Shown here one piece after another: positions 25,172-34,372 of a stretch of DNA of 64,000 nt (its first letter is position 1; every line of letters starts with the position of its first letter). The DNA is taken from NCBI RefSeq assembly GCF_900176515.1, contig NZ_FWXV01000008.1:186001-250000 (forward strand), in the 5' to 3' direction. The translations under genes were made by a program, and so were the position numbers. The DNA is from Kibdelosporangium aridum (lineage in GTDB: Bacteria; Actinomycetota; Actinomycetes; Mycobacteriales; Pseudonocardiaceae). A model generated the notes under the pieces. That model had not been told where the DNA came from, did not search any database, and worked only from the letters and a program-made list of their open reading frames with translations.

Positions 25172-26467
25172 CTAGGCCTTGGCCCACCGTTGGTTGCTGC
25201 CGCTGGTGCAGCTTGCCACGTTCACCGCCGAGTTGTTGGCGGTGCCGTTGACGTCGAGGCACAGTCCGGTCTGGACATTGGTGACCGTGCCGTTGTCGTT
25301 GACATTCCACTGTTGGTTGGCGCCACCGTTGCAGTCCCAGATCCGGGTCCGGGTGCCGGAGCCCGCGTTCGCGGGGGCCTCCAGGCACTTGCCCATCACC
25401 TGCAGGGCCTGGCCGGCCCGGGTGAACTGCTGGTTGGCGTTGGCGTGGCAGTCCCAGACGATCATCTGGGTACCGTTGGCGGAGTTCGCGCCGGTGACGT
25501 CCAGGCACCGGCCGGCGGACTCGCTGCGCAGCCGGTACGTGGGCGTCGGTGCGGGGGTCTCCCCGGTGAAGAACTTCCACACCTCGTTCTTGACCCAGCT
25601 CCGGGCGCCGCTCTCGCAACCGGCGCACCCGTCGACGGGGCCTTGCTGGTGGCCGCCGTCGAAGGCGGCCCAGACGACCGGATACCCGGCACGGCATCCC
25701 GAGTAGGTCGTGGTGATGTGGGTACGGCTGCCTGACGCGGGTTCAGGCGGATTCTGCGCAGTGCAGCCGTTGTTCCTGACGAACCTGTCCCGCAGTCCAC
25801 GTCCGGCACCGATGTTGTCGCCAATGCCGTGGATACCCATGTACGCGAACGGTTGGGTGCCGCCGCTGCATCCGCTGATCGGCCCGGGAGCGGCGATGGC
25901 GGCGACCGCCCGGAAGGTCGTCGCACGGGCGCATGCGAGTGCATAGCTCATGGCGCCGCCGTAGCTGAAGCCGAGCGAGAACCGCTGTGTCGTGTCGACG
26001 CACAGGTCGTTCTCGATGCGACGGATCATGTCGTCGGTGAAGGTGACGTCTTCGCCGCCGGAGTTGGCCCAGCCGTTGCTGATGCCTTGGGGTGCGACGA
26101 AGATCGCCGTATTGTTCGCCAGCCGCCGGAGTCCGTAGTGGGCGTAGACGTCGCCATCGCTTCCGCCCGAGGCGACTTGCTCCGCGGTGCCGCCCCACCA
26201 GTGGAATCCGAAGATCAGCCGGTGCTGGGTGGTGTTGTTGTAGTTGTCAGGAACGCTCAGGATGAAGCTGCGGTTCTTGCCACTGCTTTGAATCGTGTGC
26301 GTACCGCTGCGCAGTGTCGGTGTCTTGCCGCATCCGGGGGACGCGGCGAGGGTGCCGGTGTCCGCGGGTGCGGGGGCGGGCCGGGCGTCGGCCGCACCCG
26401 CACCGGCGAGAACCAGTGCGACCGCGGCGACCGGCGCCCACCACCGGCCCAGATGATGTCGTTTCAT
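25172..26467 (-). CDS. Secreted feruloyl/acetyl-xylan esterase-like protein with ricin domain
   Basis: The protein has 431 residues. A signal peptide ends near GAADARP. The alpha/beta-hydrolase domain resembles the PHB-depolymerase-like (LpqC) esterases that remove feruloyl or acetyl groups from xylan: FGFHWWGGTAEQ, the nucleophile elbow GFSYGGAMSY with Ser, and a late His in AFDGGHQQGP. The C-terminal 130 residues are a ricin-B trefoil with three QxW repeats. It is a tandem paralogue of the frameshifted gene nine bases upstream, and is last in the long minus-strand operon. Confidence 0.85.
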   Translation of the reverse strand: MKRHHLGRWWAPVAAVALVLAGAGAADARPAPAPADTGTLAASPGCGKTPTLRSGTHTIQSSGKNRSFILSVPDNYNNTTQHRLIFGFHWWGGTAEQVASGGSDGDVYAHYGLRRLANNTAIFVAPQGISNGWANSGGEDVTFTDDMIRRIENDLCVDTTQRFSLGFSYGGAMSYALACARATTFRAVAAIAAPGPISGCSGGTQPFAYMGIHGIGDNIGAGRGLRDRFVRNNGCTAQNPPEPASGSRTHITTTYSGCRAGYPVVWAAFDGGHQQGPVDGCAGCESGARSWVKNEVWKFFTGETPAPTPTYRLRSESAGRCLDVTGANSANGTQMIVWDCHANANQQFTRAGQALQVMGKCLEAPANAGSGTRTRIWDCNGGANQQWNVNDNGTVTNVQTGLCLDVNGTANNSAVNVASCTSGSNQRWAKA

Positions 26468-26476
26468 AGGTGCTCC

Positions 26477-27777
26477 CTAGGCCTTGGCCCAGCGTTGGCC
26501 TGCGGCATTGTTGCAGGTCGCCACGGTGACACCCGAGTTGTTGGCGGTGCCGGTGACGTCAAGGCACAGTCCGGTTTGGACATTGGTGATCGTGCCGCTG
26601 CTGGTGATGTTCCACTGTTGGTTGGTGCCGCCATGGCAGTCCCAGATCTGCACCCGGGTGCCTGATGTGGCGTTGTTGGGCGCGTCCAGGCACTTGCCCA
26701 GCACCTGCAGGGCCTGCCCGCTCTGCGCGAACTGCTGGTTGGGGTTGGTGTGGCAGTCCCAGATGATCAACTGGGTGCCGTTCGCCGAATTCGCGCCGGT
26801 GACGTCCATGCACCGGCCGGACGACTCGCCGCGCAGGCGGAACGTCGTCGGGTTCTGCGGGGGCGTCGTGTCCCCGGTGAAGAACTTCCATACCTCCGGC
26901 GCAGTCCACGTCCGCCAGCCTTCACCACCGCCGTCGATGGGGCCGGGCGTGTGTCCGCCGTCGAAGGCGGCCCAGACGACCGGATACCCACTGCGGCACC
27001 CTGAATACGTCGTGGTGATGTGGGTACGGCTGCCTGCCGCGGGTTCGCGCGGGCTCTGCTGGGTGCAGCCGTTGTTCCGGACGAACGTGTCACGCAACGA
27101 CCGTCCCATGGAGATGTTGAGCACGTTGTCGCTGATACCGTGGATTCCCATGTACGCGATCGGCTGTGTGCCGCCGCTGCACCCGCTCAGCTGCGCGCCG
27201 GAGTAGACCGCGACCGCGCGGAACATGTTCGCCCGGCTGCAGGCGAGTGAGTAGCTCATGCCGCCGCCGTAGCTGAAGCCCAGGGCGAAGCGCTGTGCCG
27301 TGTCGACACACAGACCGTCGTCGATCCGCCTGATCATGTCGTCGACGAGGTGACGTCCTGGCCGCCGGGGTTGGCCCAGCCGTTGCCGTTGCCCTGGGGC
27401 GCGACGAAGATCGCGCCGTTGCCGGACAGCCGCCGCTGGCCGTAGTAGGACCAGTTATAGCCGTCGGATCCGCCCGAGTCGACGTCGTTGGCGGTGCCGC
27501 CCCGCCAGTGGAACCCGAAGAACACCCGGTACTGGGTGTTGTTGTTGTAGTTGTCGGGCAGCCTCAGGATGAAGGTGCGGTTCTGGCCGCCGCTCTGAAT
27601 CGTGTGCGTGCCACTGGTCAGTGTCGGGGCCTTGCCGCATCCGGGGGACGCGGCGAGAGTGCTGGTGTCCGCAGGCGCGGGGGCAGGCCGGGCGTCGGCC
27701 ACACCGACAGTGCCGAAAACCAGTGCGGTGGCGGCGATCGCTGTCCACCACCGGCCGAGGTGGTGCTTTTCTTTCAT
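26477..27777 (-). pseudogene. Frameshifted tandem paralogue of the secreted esterase with ricin domain
   Basis: The first frame (27777 down to 27334) encodes the signal peptide and the esterase N-terminus, then stops after NPGGQDVTSSTT. The second frame (from ATG 27337 down to 26477, 286 residues) resumes with MIRRIDDGLCVDTAQRF, carries the GFSYGGGMSY nucleophile elbow, and ends in a ricin domain. The intact neighbour reads GGEDVTFTDDMIRRIEND at this point, so one base is missing near 27342-27348. The two frames overlap as ATGA, so re-initiation is possible, but the second fragment would lack a signal peptide. A sequencing error is the main alternative. Confidence 0.8.
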
Positions 27778-27797
27778 GGTTGTACTCCTGTCTGGGT

Positions 27798-28165
27798 TCA
27801 GGGCAGGGTCCAGCGCTGGTTGGTGCCGCCGTGGCAGGTCCAGATGATCAGCTGGGTGCCGTTGGCGGTACTGGCTCCGTTGGCGTCAAGGCACTTGCCC
27901 GACTGGGAGTTGACCAAGGAGCCGTTCGCTCCGGGTGCCCAGTTCTGCACGCCACTGCCGTTGCAGGTTGACAGTTGCACCTGGGCACCGTTCGCGGTGC
28001 TGCCGCCTGCGACGTTCATGCACTTGTTGAACGCGCGCAGGGTGTTGCCGTTGACTGTCCATTGTTGTTTGCTGCTGTTGTCACAGGTCCAGAGCTGGAT
28101 CTTGGTGCCGTCGGCGGTGCTGCCGCCGTTGACGTCCGCGCACTTGCCGCCGGGACCGGTGATCG
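27798..28165. repeat. Ricin-module coding repeat, near-identical to 29527-29897
   Basis: The 3' ends of the ThuA-DUF1080 gene and the dehydrogenase gene encode nearly the same ricin trefoil, and the DNA is also close to identical: both copies open with TCAGGGCAGGGTCCAGCG and continue in register for about 370 bases on the same strand. This implies recent duplication or gene conversion of the module. Confidence 0.7.
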
Positions 28166-29501
28166 GCCCGGTCCGCGGGACGGTGCCGCCCAGCTCTTTG
28201 ATCCGGATGTTGCGGAACGAAACGTCGTCACCTGTGCCGTGGTTCTGGATGCCGATGTGGCCGGACGCCAACGAGCGCACCGGGTCGGTGTTGGTGAAGT
28301 CGTTGACCTTGACGCCGTTCAGGAACACCTGCAGCCGTTCACCCTCGACGAGCAGCTCGAAGGTGTTCCACTCACCCGGCGGGTTGAGCGCGGCGTCGCG
28401 GGCGGCGATGTCGGCGGCCTTGAACCCGTAGATCGCGCCGGTGGTCTTGTCGGCCGTGTCGGTGGCGTCGATCTGCACTTCATGCCCTTGGTTGAGGGCC
28501 GTGTTCGGGTCACTGCCCGCCGGGAAGCCGACGATCACACCGGAGTTGTCGTCGCCGGGCATCCGCCAGTCCAGTTTGAGCGAGTAGGAGCGGAACTCCT
28601 TGGCGCTGTACCAGAGCATGCCCATCCCGCCAGTGGACGTGAGGGTGGCGTCGCTGTTGGTGAAGCTGCCCGGTCCGGCTTGGGACCAGCCGGTGGTGGA
28701 TCCGTTGTACAGCGTGGTGTAGCCGGTCTCCGGGCGGCAGTCCGCCTTGGTCCTGTTGGCCGCGTAGCGGATGCCGCCGAGAACCATGGACCGGAAGCCG
28801 CTCTCGGTGTAGCTGGACTGGGTGTGACCGCTTCCGGTGTAGAACGACCGTCCACTCTGTACTGTCTTGCACCAGGTGTGCGGATGGTCGGCGCCCATCG
28901 AGCCGCCGGAGTAGGTCGATTCGTCCAAAGTGGCCAGAACGCGGGCACTGGACCGGACGTTGGTCCGGTAGTTGTACCACTCGTCGGTGCGTACCCAGGC
29001 GGGGCTGAGGTGCTGGGTGGCCTGGTGCGCCCGGTTCTCCACCCGTACGGTCGCCTGCTGGATCGCGGGATGGGAGGCGAAGTAGGCGCCGACCAGCTCG
29101 CCGTAGAACGGCCAGTCGTACTCGGTGTCGGACGCCGAGTGGATGCCGACGTACCCGCCTCCGCCCCGGATGTACGACTCGAACGCACCCTGCTGGGTGG
29201 CATTCAGCACGTCACCTGTGGTGTTGAGGAACACCACGGTCTCGTACTGGGCCAGGTTGGTGGTGTTGAACTGGTTGGCGTCCTCGGTGGCGGTCACCGT
29301 GAAGCTGTTGGCCGAGCCCAGCTCCCGGATCATCTGGATGCCAGCCGGGATCGAGTCGTGCCGGAAGCCCGCGGTCTTGGAGAACACCAACACGTCGTAA
29401 GGTGTGTCGGCGGAACTGGCTGGTGGACTGGAATTGACCGCGAGAACGACGAACGCGGCGGCGGTCACGCCTAACGCGCGTCTGGTGAACGAGTGCTTCA
29501 T
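27798..29501 (-). CDS. Secreted ThuA - DUF1080 (3-keto-disaccharide hydrolase) - ricin protein
   Basis: The protein has 567 residues. The signal peptide is followed by a ThuA-like domain at about 34-250 (VLVFSKTAGFRHDSIPAG, GGGGYVGIHSASDTEYDWPF), then a DUF1080/LamG-like jelly roll at about 258-440 (TTLYNGSTTGW, DWRMPGDDNSGVIVGF, HEVQIDAT, GEWNTFELLVEGERL), then a ricin-B trefoil. DUF1080 proteins cleave 3-keto-glycosides in other bacteria, and ThuA belongs to 3-keto-sugar pathways. The upstream codirectional gene (25-bp gap) is a PQQ-type sugar dehydrogenase, so a secreted oxidise-then-cleave pair is inferred. GGAGG lies seven bases before the ATG. Confidence 0.87.
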   Translation of the reverse strand: MKHSFTRRALGVTAAAFVVLAVNSSPPASSADTPYDVLVFSKTAGFRHDSIPAGIQMIRELGSANSFTVTATEDANQFNTTNLAQYETVVFLNTTGDVLNATQQGAFESYIRGGGGYVGIHSASDTEYDWPFYGELVGAYFASHPAIQQATVRVENRAHQATQHLSPAWVRTDEWYNYRTNVRSSARVLATLDESTYSGGSMGADHPHTWCKTVQSGRSFYTGSGHTQSSYTESGFRSMVLGGIRYAANRTKADCRPETGYTTLYNGSTTGWSQAGPGSFTNSDATLTSTGGMGMLWYSAKEFRSYSLKLDWRMPGDDNSGVIVGFPAGSDPNTALNQGHEVQIDATDTADKTTGAIYGFKAADIAARDAALNPPGEWNTFELLVEGERLQVFLNGVKVNDFTNTDPVRSLASGHIGIQNHGTGDDVSFRNIRIKELGGTVPRTGPITGPGGKCADVNGGSTADGTKIQLWTCDNSSKQQWTVNGNTLRAFNKCMNVAGGSTANGAQVQLSTCNGSGVQNWAPGANGSLVNSQSGKCLDANGASTANGTQLIIWTCHGGTNQRWTLP

Positions 29502-29526
29502 CTCCTAGCCTCCGTGCAGGGGCGGG

Positions 29527-32349
29527 TCAGGGCAGGGTCCAGCGTTGGTTGGTGCCGCCGTGGCAGGTCCAGATGATCAGCTGGGTGCCGTCGGCCGTAC
29601 TGGCGCCGTTGGCGTCCAGGCACTTGTTCGACTGGGTGTTGACCAGGGAACCGTTGGTGCCAGTGGACCAGTTCTGCGCGCCGCTGCCGTTGCAGGTGGA
29701 CAGTTGGATCTGGGCACCGTCGGCGGTGCTTCCACCTGCGACGGTCATGCACTTGTTCAAGGCACGCAACGTGGTCCCGTTGACTGTCCACTGTTGATTG
29801 GTCCCGCCGCTGCAGGTCCACAGCTGGATCTTGGTTCCGTCCGCCGTGCTGCCGCCGTTGACGTCGACGCATTTGCCGCCAGGACCAGTGATCCGCCCGG
29901 TGCGGCTGCCGGTCGACGTGCCGAACGTGAACGCGTCCACATCGAACAGCGTGCCGCTGCCGCCCGCGAACGTCAGGTACAGCGTGCTGGTTCCGGCCGG
30001 GACGCCTGCCAGCGTGGTGGACACCTCAGTGAACGTGTCCCAGCCACCAGTGACCGGAACTGTGACTGTCCCGAGCACGGTTCCAGTCGGCGAACCGGTC
30101 CGCACGGACAGCGTGCCGCCCGAGCCGCCGGACGAAACCCGTGCGGCGAACCGGGTCTCGCCTGAGAGCGCGTAGGGCTGGAACGCGATCCAGTCACCGT
30201 TCTGGATGTCACCGACCGTCTTGCCACCCTCTGCCGGCGCCTTGTCGAACAGGCTGGTGCCGGACTGGCTGGCGTAATGCTCGGCCTGCCGGTGCCGGGG
30301 CTGCAGGACGTGCTGCGTGTGGGTGGTCAGCGCCGGCTGGCCGTTCGCGCCTTGGTCGGTGTATTCGGCGTCGAACACCGCGTACAGATTCGCTGCCGTG
30401 TCGTGCTCACCGTCCGCCGGGATCGGCAGCGTTCCCGAGCATCCGTTCCGTGAGGTGATCAGGTGACCGTGGCTGTCATGGCCCAGGTAGTAGCTCAGCT
30501 TCACCCGGCTGCAGTCGATCGTGCTGTCCTCTGGGTCGGACACCGTGATGGTGTACGGCATGCTGTCGCCGAAATTGAACAGGGTGCCACTGATGGGGGT
30601 GGTCAATGTGACCGTGGGAGCAGTGTTGCCGACCGTGATCGTCACGTTCGCGGTGGCGGTGAGCCCGGCTGGATCCTTCACCGTGAGCGTGACCGTGCGC
30701 TGGCCGTTGCTGGTGTACGTGTGGCTCGGGTTGGCCGAGGTGGATGTGGCGCCGTCGCCGAAGTTCCACGAATAGGTCAGCGCGCCGCCTTCTGGATCCG
30801 AGGAGCCTGCCGACGAGAAGTCGACCGTCAGGGGAGCGACGCCGGACGTGCGGTTGGCGCTGGCCCGCGCGGTCGGCGCGCCGTTGGCATTCCCCTTGTA
30901 CTCGATGCGGTAGAGCGCAGAGCTGGCATCACCGCTGCCCCAACCAGTGCCGTAGTCGAGCACGTACAAGGCGCCGTCCGGGCCGAAGGTCGAGTCCATG
31001 ACCTGCGTGCCGCGCCACGGGAAGTCGTTGATCTGCCCGGCCGAGCCGTCCGAGTTCACGTCGATGACCTTGATCCACCGCCGGCCGAACTCGGTGGCGA
31101 AGACGTGCCCGTCCAGCGCTGCCGGGAACTTCACCGTCGACGGGTTGGCGGCGTCATACCGATATACCGGCGCGCTCATCGGGGACTCGGAACCACAGCC
31201 GAACGCCGCCAAAGAGCAGTTGTCGTACTTGATCCATGCCGCACGCGCGGCGGGCAGGGTGGTCAATCCGGTGTTGCGTGGGGAGTTGTTGACCGGTGCG
31301 GCGCAGTTGAACCGGGAGCCGGACGGTCCGGACGGGAACGTGTAGTCCACGTACGTTTCCGCGGTGTTGTTGGACCCGACGCAGTAAGGCCAGCCGTAGT
31401 TGCCCGCCGAGGTGATCCGGTTGAACTCGACGAGGCCCGCGGGACCACGGGTATTGCTGGCGGTGCCCGCGTCGGGCCCGTAGTCACCGAGATAGACGAC
31501 GCCGGTGGCCTTGTCCACGTTCATCCGGAACGGGTTGCGGAAACCCATCGCGTAGATCTCCGGACGGGTCCGCGCGGTGCCAGGCGGGAACAGGTTGCCT
31601 GCCGGGATCGAGTACGAACCGTCGGCGTTCACCTTGATCCGCAGCACCTTGCCGCGAAGGTCGTTGGTATTGCCTGCGCTGCGCTGCGCGTCGAACGCCG
31701 GGTTGCGATTGGTGCGCTCGTCGATAGGGGTATAGCCGTCCGAGGCGAACGGGTTCGAGTCGTCCCCTGTGGACAGATACAGGTTGCCGGCAGCGTCGAA
31801 GTCGATGTCCCCGCCGACGTGGCAGCAGATGCCCCGGCTGGTCGGCACGTCAAGCACGGTCACCTGGCTGGCCGTGTTGAGCGTGAAGTCGGCGTTGAGG
31901 GTGAACCGCGACAGCCGGTTCACACCGTTCCACGCGGAGAAGTCGGTTCCGTTCTCCGGGGCGTCACCGCCAGGAGTGGACAGCGGGGGAGAGTAGTACA
32001 GGTAGATGAACCGGTTGCTGGCGAAGTTCGGGTCCACCGCGATGCCTTGCAGTCCCTCTTCGTCATGCGAGTAGACCTGCAGCGTGCCGATCACGTTGGT
32101 GGCCCCGGCCGCCGTGGTTCGCCGCAGGGTCCCGTTGCGGGAGGTGTGCAGCACCGAGCGGTCCGGCAGGACGGCCAGCGACATCGGTTCGCCCATCTCG
32201 GCCACCCCACGGGCCAGCTCGATCTGCTGGAAGTCGGCGGGGTTGACCGCGTGGGCGGCGGCAGGCGGCGCGGAGCCGATCATGGTTGCCGCCGTACCGG
32301 CGACTACCAGCAGTGCGGCGGAGATCGCCGCTCTGAGGCGGATTCTCAT
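29527..32349 (-). CDS. Secreted PQQ-type glucose/sorbosone dehydrogenase with PKD, CBM6 and ricin domains
   Basis: The protein has 940 residues. A signal peptide is followed by a beta-propeller dehydrogenase domain at about 35-495 (EEGLQGIAVDPNF, YLSTGDDSNPF, RPEIYAMGFRNPFRM), PKD at about 500-590 (YSWNFGDGATSTSANPSHTY), an Ig-like segment, a CBM6-like domain at about 705-815 (QNGDWIAFQPYAL) and a ricin trefoil to the C-terminus. It matches the second half of the fused protein at 13592, minus the ThuA domain, which here is in the next gene. Propellers of this family oxidise sugars with PQQ; the carbon oxidised cannot be told. Confidence 0.88.
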   Translation of the reverse strand: MRIRLRAAISAALLVVAGTAATMIGSAPPAAAHAVNPADFQQIELARGVAEMGEPMSLAVLPDRSVLHTSRNGTLRRTTAAGATNVIGTLQVYSHDEEGLQGIAVDPNFASNRFIYLYYSPPLSTPGGDAPENGTDFSAWNGVNRLSRFTLNADFTLNTASQVTVLDVPTSRGICCHVGGDIDFDAAGNLYLSTGDDSNPFASDGYTPIDERTNRNPAFDAQRSAGNTNDLRGKVLRIKVNADGSYSIPAGNLFPPGTARTRPEIYAMGFRNPFRMNVDKATGVVYLGDYGPDAGTASNTRGPAGLVEFNRITSAGNYGWPYCVGSNNTAETYVDYTFPSGPSGSRFNCAAPVNNSPRNTGLTTLPAARAAWIKYDNCSLAAFGCGSESPMSAPVYRYDAANPSTVKFPAALDGHVFATEFGRRWIKVIDVNSDGSAGQINDFPWRGTQVMDSTFGPDGALYVLDYGTGWGSGDASSALYRIEYKGNANGAPTARASANRTSGVAPLTVDFSSAGSSDPEGGALTYSWNFGDGATSTSANPSHTYTSNGQRTVTLTVKDPAGLTATANVTITVGNTAPTVTLTTPISGTLFNFGDSMPYTITVSDPEDSTIDCSRVKLSYYLGHDSHGHLITSRNGCSGTLPIPADGEHDTAANLYAVFDAEYTDQGANGQPALTTHTQHVLQPRHRQAEHYASQSGTSLFDKAPAEGGKTVGDIQNGDWIAFQPYALSGETRFAARVSSGGSGGTLSVRTGSPTGTVLGTVTVPVTGGWDTFTEVSTTLAGVPAGTSTLYLTFAGGSGTLFDVDAFTFGTSTGSRTGRITGPGGKCVDVNGGSTADGTKIQLWTCSGGTNQQWTVNGTTLRALNKCMTVAGGSTADGAQIQLSTCNGSGAQNWSTGTNGSLVNTQSNKCLDANGASTADGTQLIIWTCHGGTNQRWTLP

Positions 32350-32382
32350 GGCAGGGTCACCTCGAAGTTGACGACCGCACGG

Positions 32383-34356
32383 TCAGATTGCGGCGATGGT
32401 CCAGTGGTTGTTGGGACTGTTGTTCGGCGACCACATGGCCACGCTGGAGCCGGCGGTGGAGTCGCCAAGGCTGTCCAGTGCGGTGCCCGTGCCGCGGTTG
32501 ATGATCTGGTAGCGGCCGCTGCCGACGCTGGTCAGCCGCCACTGTTGGTTGTTGCCGCCGTTCCAGGCCGCCTGCTGGCACGTGGCGCCATTGGCGTTGT
32601 TGCCCCAGCTGTCGGCGACCATGCCGTTGGTGCGGTTGACGATGCGGTACCAGCCATCGCCGAGGCCCACCAGTTGCCACTGCAGGTTGGTGCTGCTGTC
32701 CCAGCTCCACTGCTTGAGCCGTGATCCTGAGGAGACGTTGCCGCCGCTGTCGAGAGCAAGACCGGTGGCGCCGTTGGTGATCCTCGCCCAGCCAGTCGGG
32801 ACGGGTGCGGTACCCAGCGCCGGGATCTGGCCGGAGAACGTCAGCTTGACCACGTAGGCCGGGGCTGAGAAAGGAGCCGACGGCATCGAGATGTGCAGTC
32901 CGGAGCTGTTCTGGTTGCGGGTGGGCAGGTTGATGTACGACCCGGCTGTGGATCCGAGCAGTTGCACCGAAGCCAGGGTGCTCAGGTTGATCCGGCCCGA
33001 GTTCAGCGTGGTGATGCTCAACGTGCTGCCCGGCCAGCCCATCACGGTGGCGTACAACACCGTGTTGTCCTTGCTCCGGGTGAACCGGATGTCCCGGTTG
33101 GTTCCTTCCCGTGGCTGGACGAAGGAACCACCGCCCATCTGCGTCGGGCCTTCCCCGTAGGCCGTCCACGCCCGGGTGGCGTAGATCGACTCGCCGAACC
33201 GCTTGAGGTAGTCACCGATGCCAAGCAGGATCGTCCGCTGTCCACCGGGGATGGTGCCGTCCGCCATCGGGGCGATGTTCAGCAACATGTTGCCGTTCTT
33301 GCTGACCCGGTCGATCAGCGCGTGCAGCATGGCGTTCAGCGAGTAGTAGCCGATGCCGACGGTGTAACACCAGCTGGAGCTGGAGATGCTGTCGTCGGTC
33401 AGCCAGAACGGGTGCTGGATGTCCGCGGGACCACCGCGCTCGAAATCGAAGACCGACCCGCGGTTGTTCAGGCCGTCCTTGTACGTGGTGACCACGTCCT
33501 TGTTCCAGGCGACCGCCTGGTTGAAGTAGTACGCGAGGAAGTTCAGCCGCTGCGACTCGTCGACCTGGGGAAGGTTGAAGTCCTGCCAGACGATGTCGGG
33601 CTGGTAGCCGTCGATGACCTCCTTGAGCTTGTCGAACCACAATTGGTTCTCCGCAGGCCTGCCGAGTTGGCCGTACAACTTGCGGAGGCTCGGATCCGAC
33701 TGCGTCGGCACACGGTCGTAGTAACCAGTGAAGTTGTACGCGTGGTGCAACGACACGATGAACTTCATGCCCTTGGCCCGGATGGCGTCGGCGTGCAATC
33801 GCACCAAGTCCAGTTTGGGGCCGGTACGCACCGAGTTCCATTCGTTCACGGTGCTGTTCCACATCGAGTAGCCGTCGTGGTGCTCGGCGACCGGGCCGGC
33901 GAACCTGGCACCGGCGTCGGCGAACAGCTGTGCCCACTCGCCCGGGTCGAAGTTGCCGCCCGCCGAGCGCAGCTTCGGCGCGAACTGCACCCAGTTCCCG
34001 GCCTTGTCACGAGCGCCGTTGATGAAGTTGTGATACGGCCACGCCGACGGATCTCCATATGTGGCAATGTGATGGCGGTTCTCGTTGGATCCGCCGATGT
34101 ACATGTTGCGTGGGTACCATTCGTTGGCGAACGCCGGGACGCTGAACACTCCCCAGTGGAAGTAGATGCCGAACTTGGCGTCCTGGAACCATTCCGGTGC
34201 GGGCGGATGCTGATCGACCGACGGCCACGTCGGCGTGTAGCTGGCCGGCCCCTGCGTGGCCCACACCATTCTGACCCGCACCAGTCCGGCGATAGCGGTG
34301 AGTCCACTGATGGCAAGCAGTCTGCGACGGGTGAACTGCCTTAAGGGCAAGGACAT
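32383..34356 (-). CDS. Secreted GH29 alpha-L-fucosidase with ricin-like domain
   Basis: The protein has 657 residues. The N-terminus RQFTRRRLLAISGLTAIAGL looks like a Tat signal. The GH29 barrel shows EWFQDAKFGIYFHWGVFSVP, NEWYPRNMY, HHDGYSMW and PDIVWQDFN, the last carrying the expected nucleophile Asp. The C-terminal 130 residues are a low-cysteine ricin-like trefoil (LQWQLV, NQQWRL and NHWTI repeats). It would release fucose from xyloglucan or similar side chains. Gaps to both neighbours are under 35 bases, so it is part of the long minus-strand operon. Confidence 0.9.
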   Translation of the reverse strand: MSLPLRQFTRRRLLAISGLTAIAGLVRVRMVWATQGPASYTPTWPSVDQHPPAPEWFQDAKFGIYFHWGVFSVPAFANEWYPRNMYIGGSNENRHHIATYGDPSAWPYHNFINGARDKAGNWVQFAPKLRSAGGNFDPGEWAQLFADAGARFAGPVAEHHDGYSMWNSTVNEWNSVRTGPKLDLVRLHADAIRAKGMKFIVSLHHAYNFTGYYDRVPTQSDPSLRKLYGQLGRPAENQLWFDKLKEVIDGYQPDIVWQDFNLPQVDESQRLNFLAYYFNQAVAWNKDVVTTYKDGLNNRGSVFDFERGGPADIQHPFWLTDDSISSSSWCYTVGIGYYSLNAMLHALIDRVSKNGNMLLNIAPMADGTIPGGQRTILLGIGDYLKRFGESIYATRAWTAYGEGPTQMGGGSFVQPREGTNRDIRFTRSKDNTVLYATVMGWPGSTLSITTLNSGRINLSTLASVQLLGSTAGSYINLPTRNQNSSGLHISMPSAPFSAPAYVVKLTFSGQIPALGTAPVPTGWARITNGATGLALDSGGNVSSGSRLKQWSWDSSTNLQWQLVGLGDGWYRIVNRTNGMVADSWGNNANGATCQQAAWNGGNNQQWRLTSVGSGRYQIINRGTGTALDSLGDSTAGSSVAMWSPNNSPNNHWTIAAI

Positions 34357-34372
34357 AGCGCGACCCCCTGGC

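Noticed and set aside
27975..29474. A 499-residue plus-strand frame opposite the ThuA-DUF1080 gene, with similar ones at 32893-34344, 39037-40560 and 41078-42598
   Set aside because: All are antisense to well-supported secreted enzymes and show only Gly/Val/Arg-rich sequence without motifs or ribosome-binding sites.
30463..32724. A 753-residue open frame on the plus strand opposite the dehydrogenase gene
   Set aside because: It is rich in Arg, Gly and Val with no domain pattern, and it mirrors a gene with clear domains and signal peptide. Long antisense frames are expected at this GC content.
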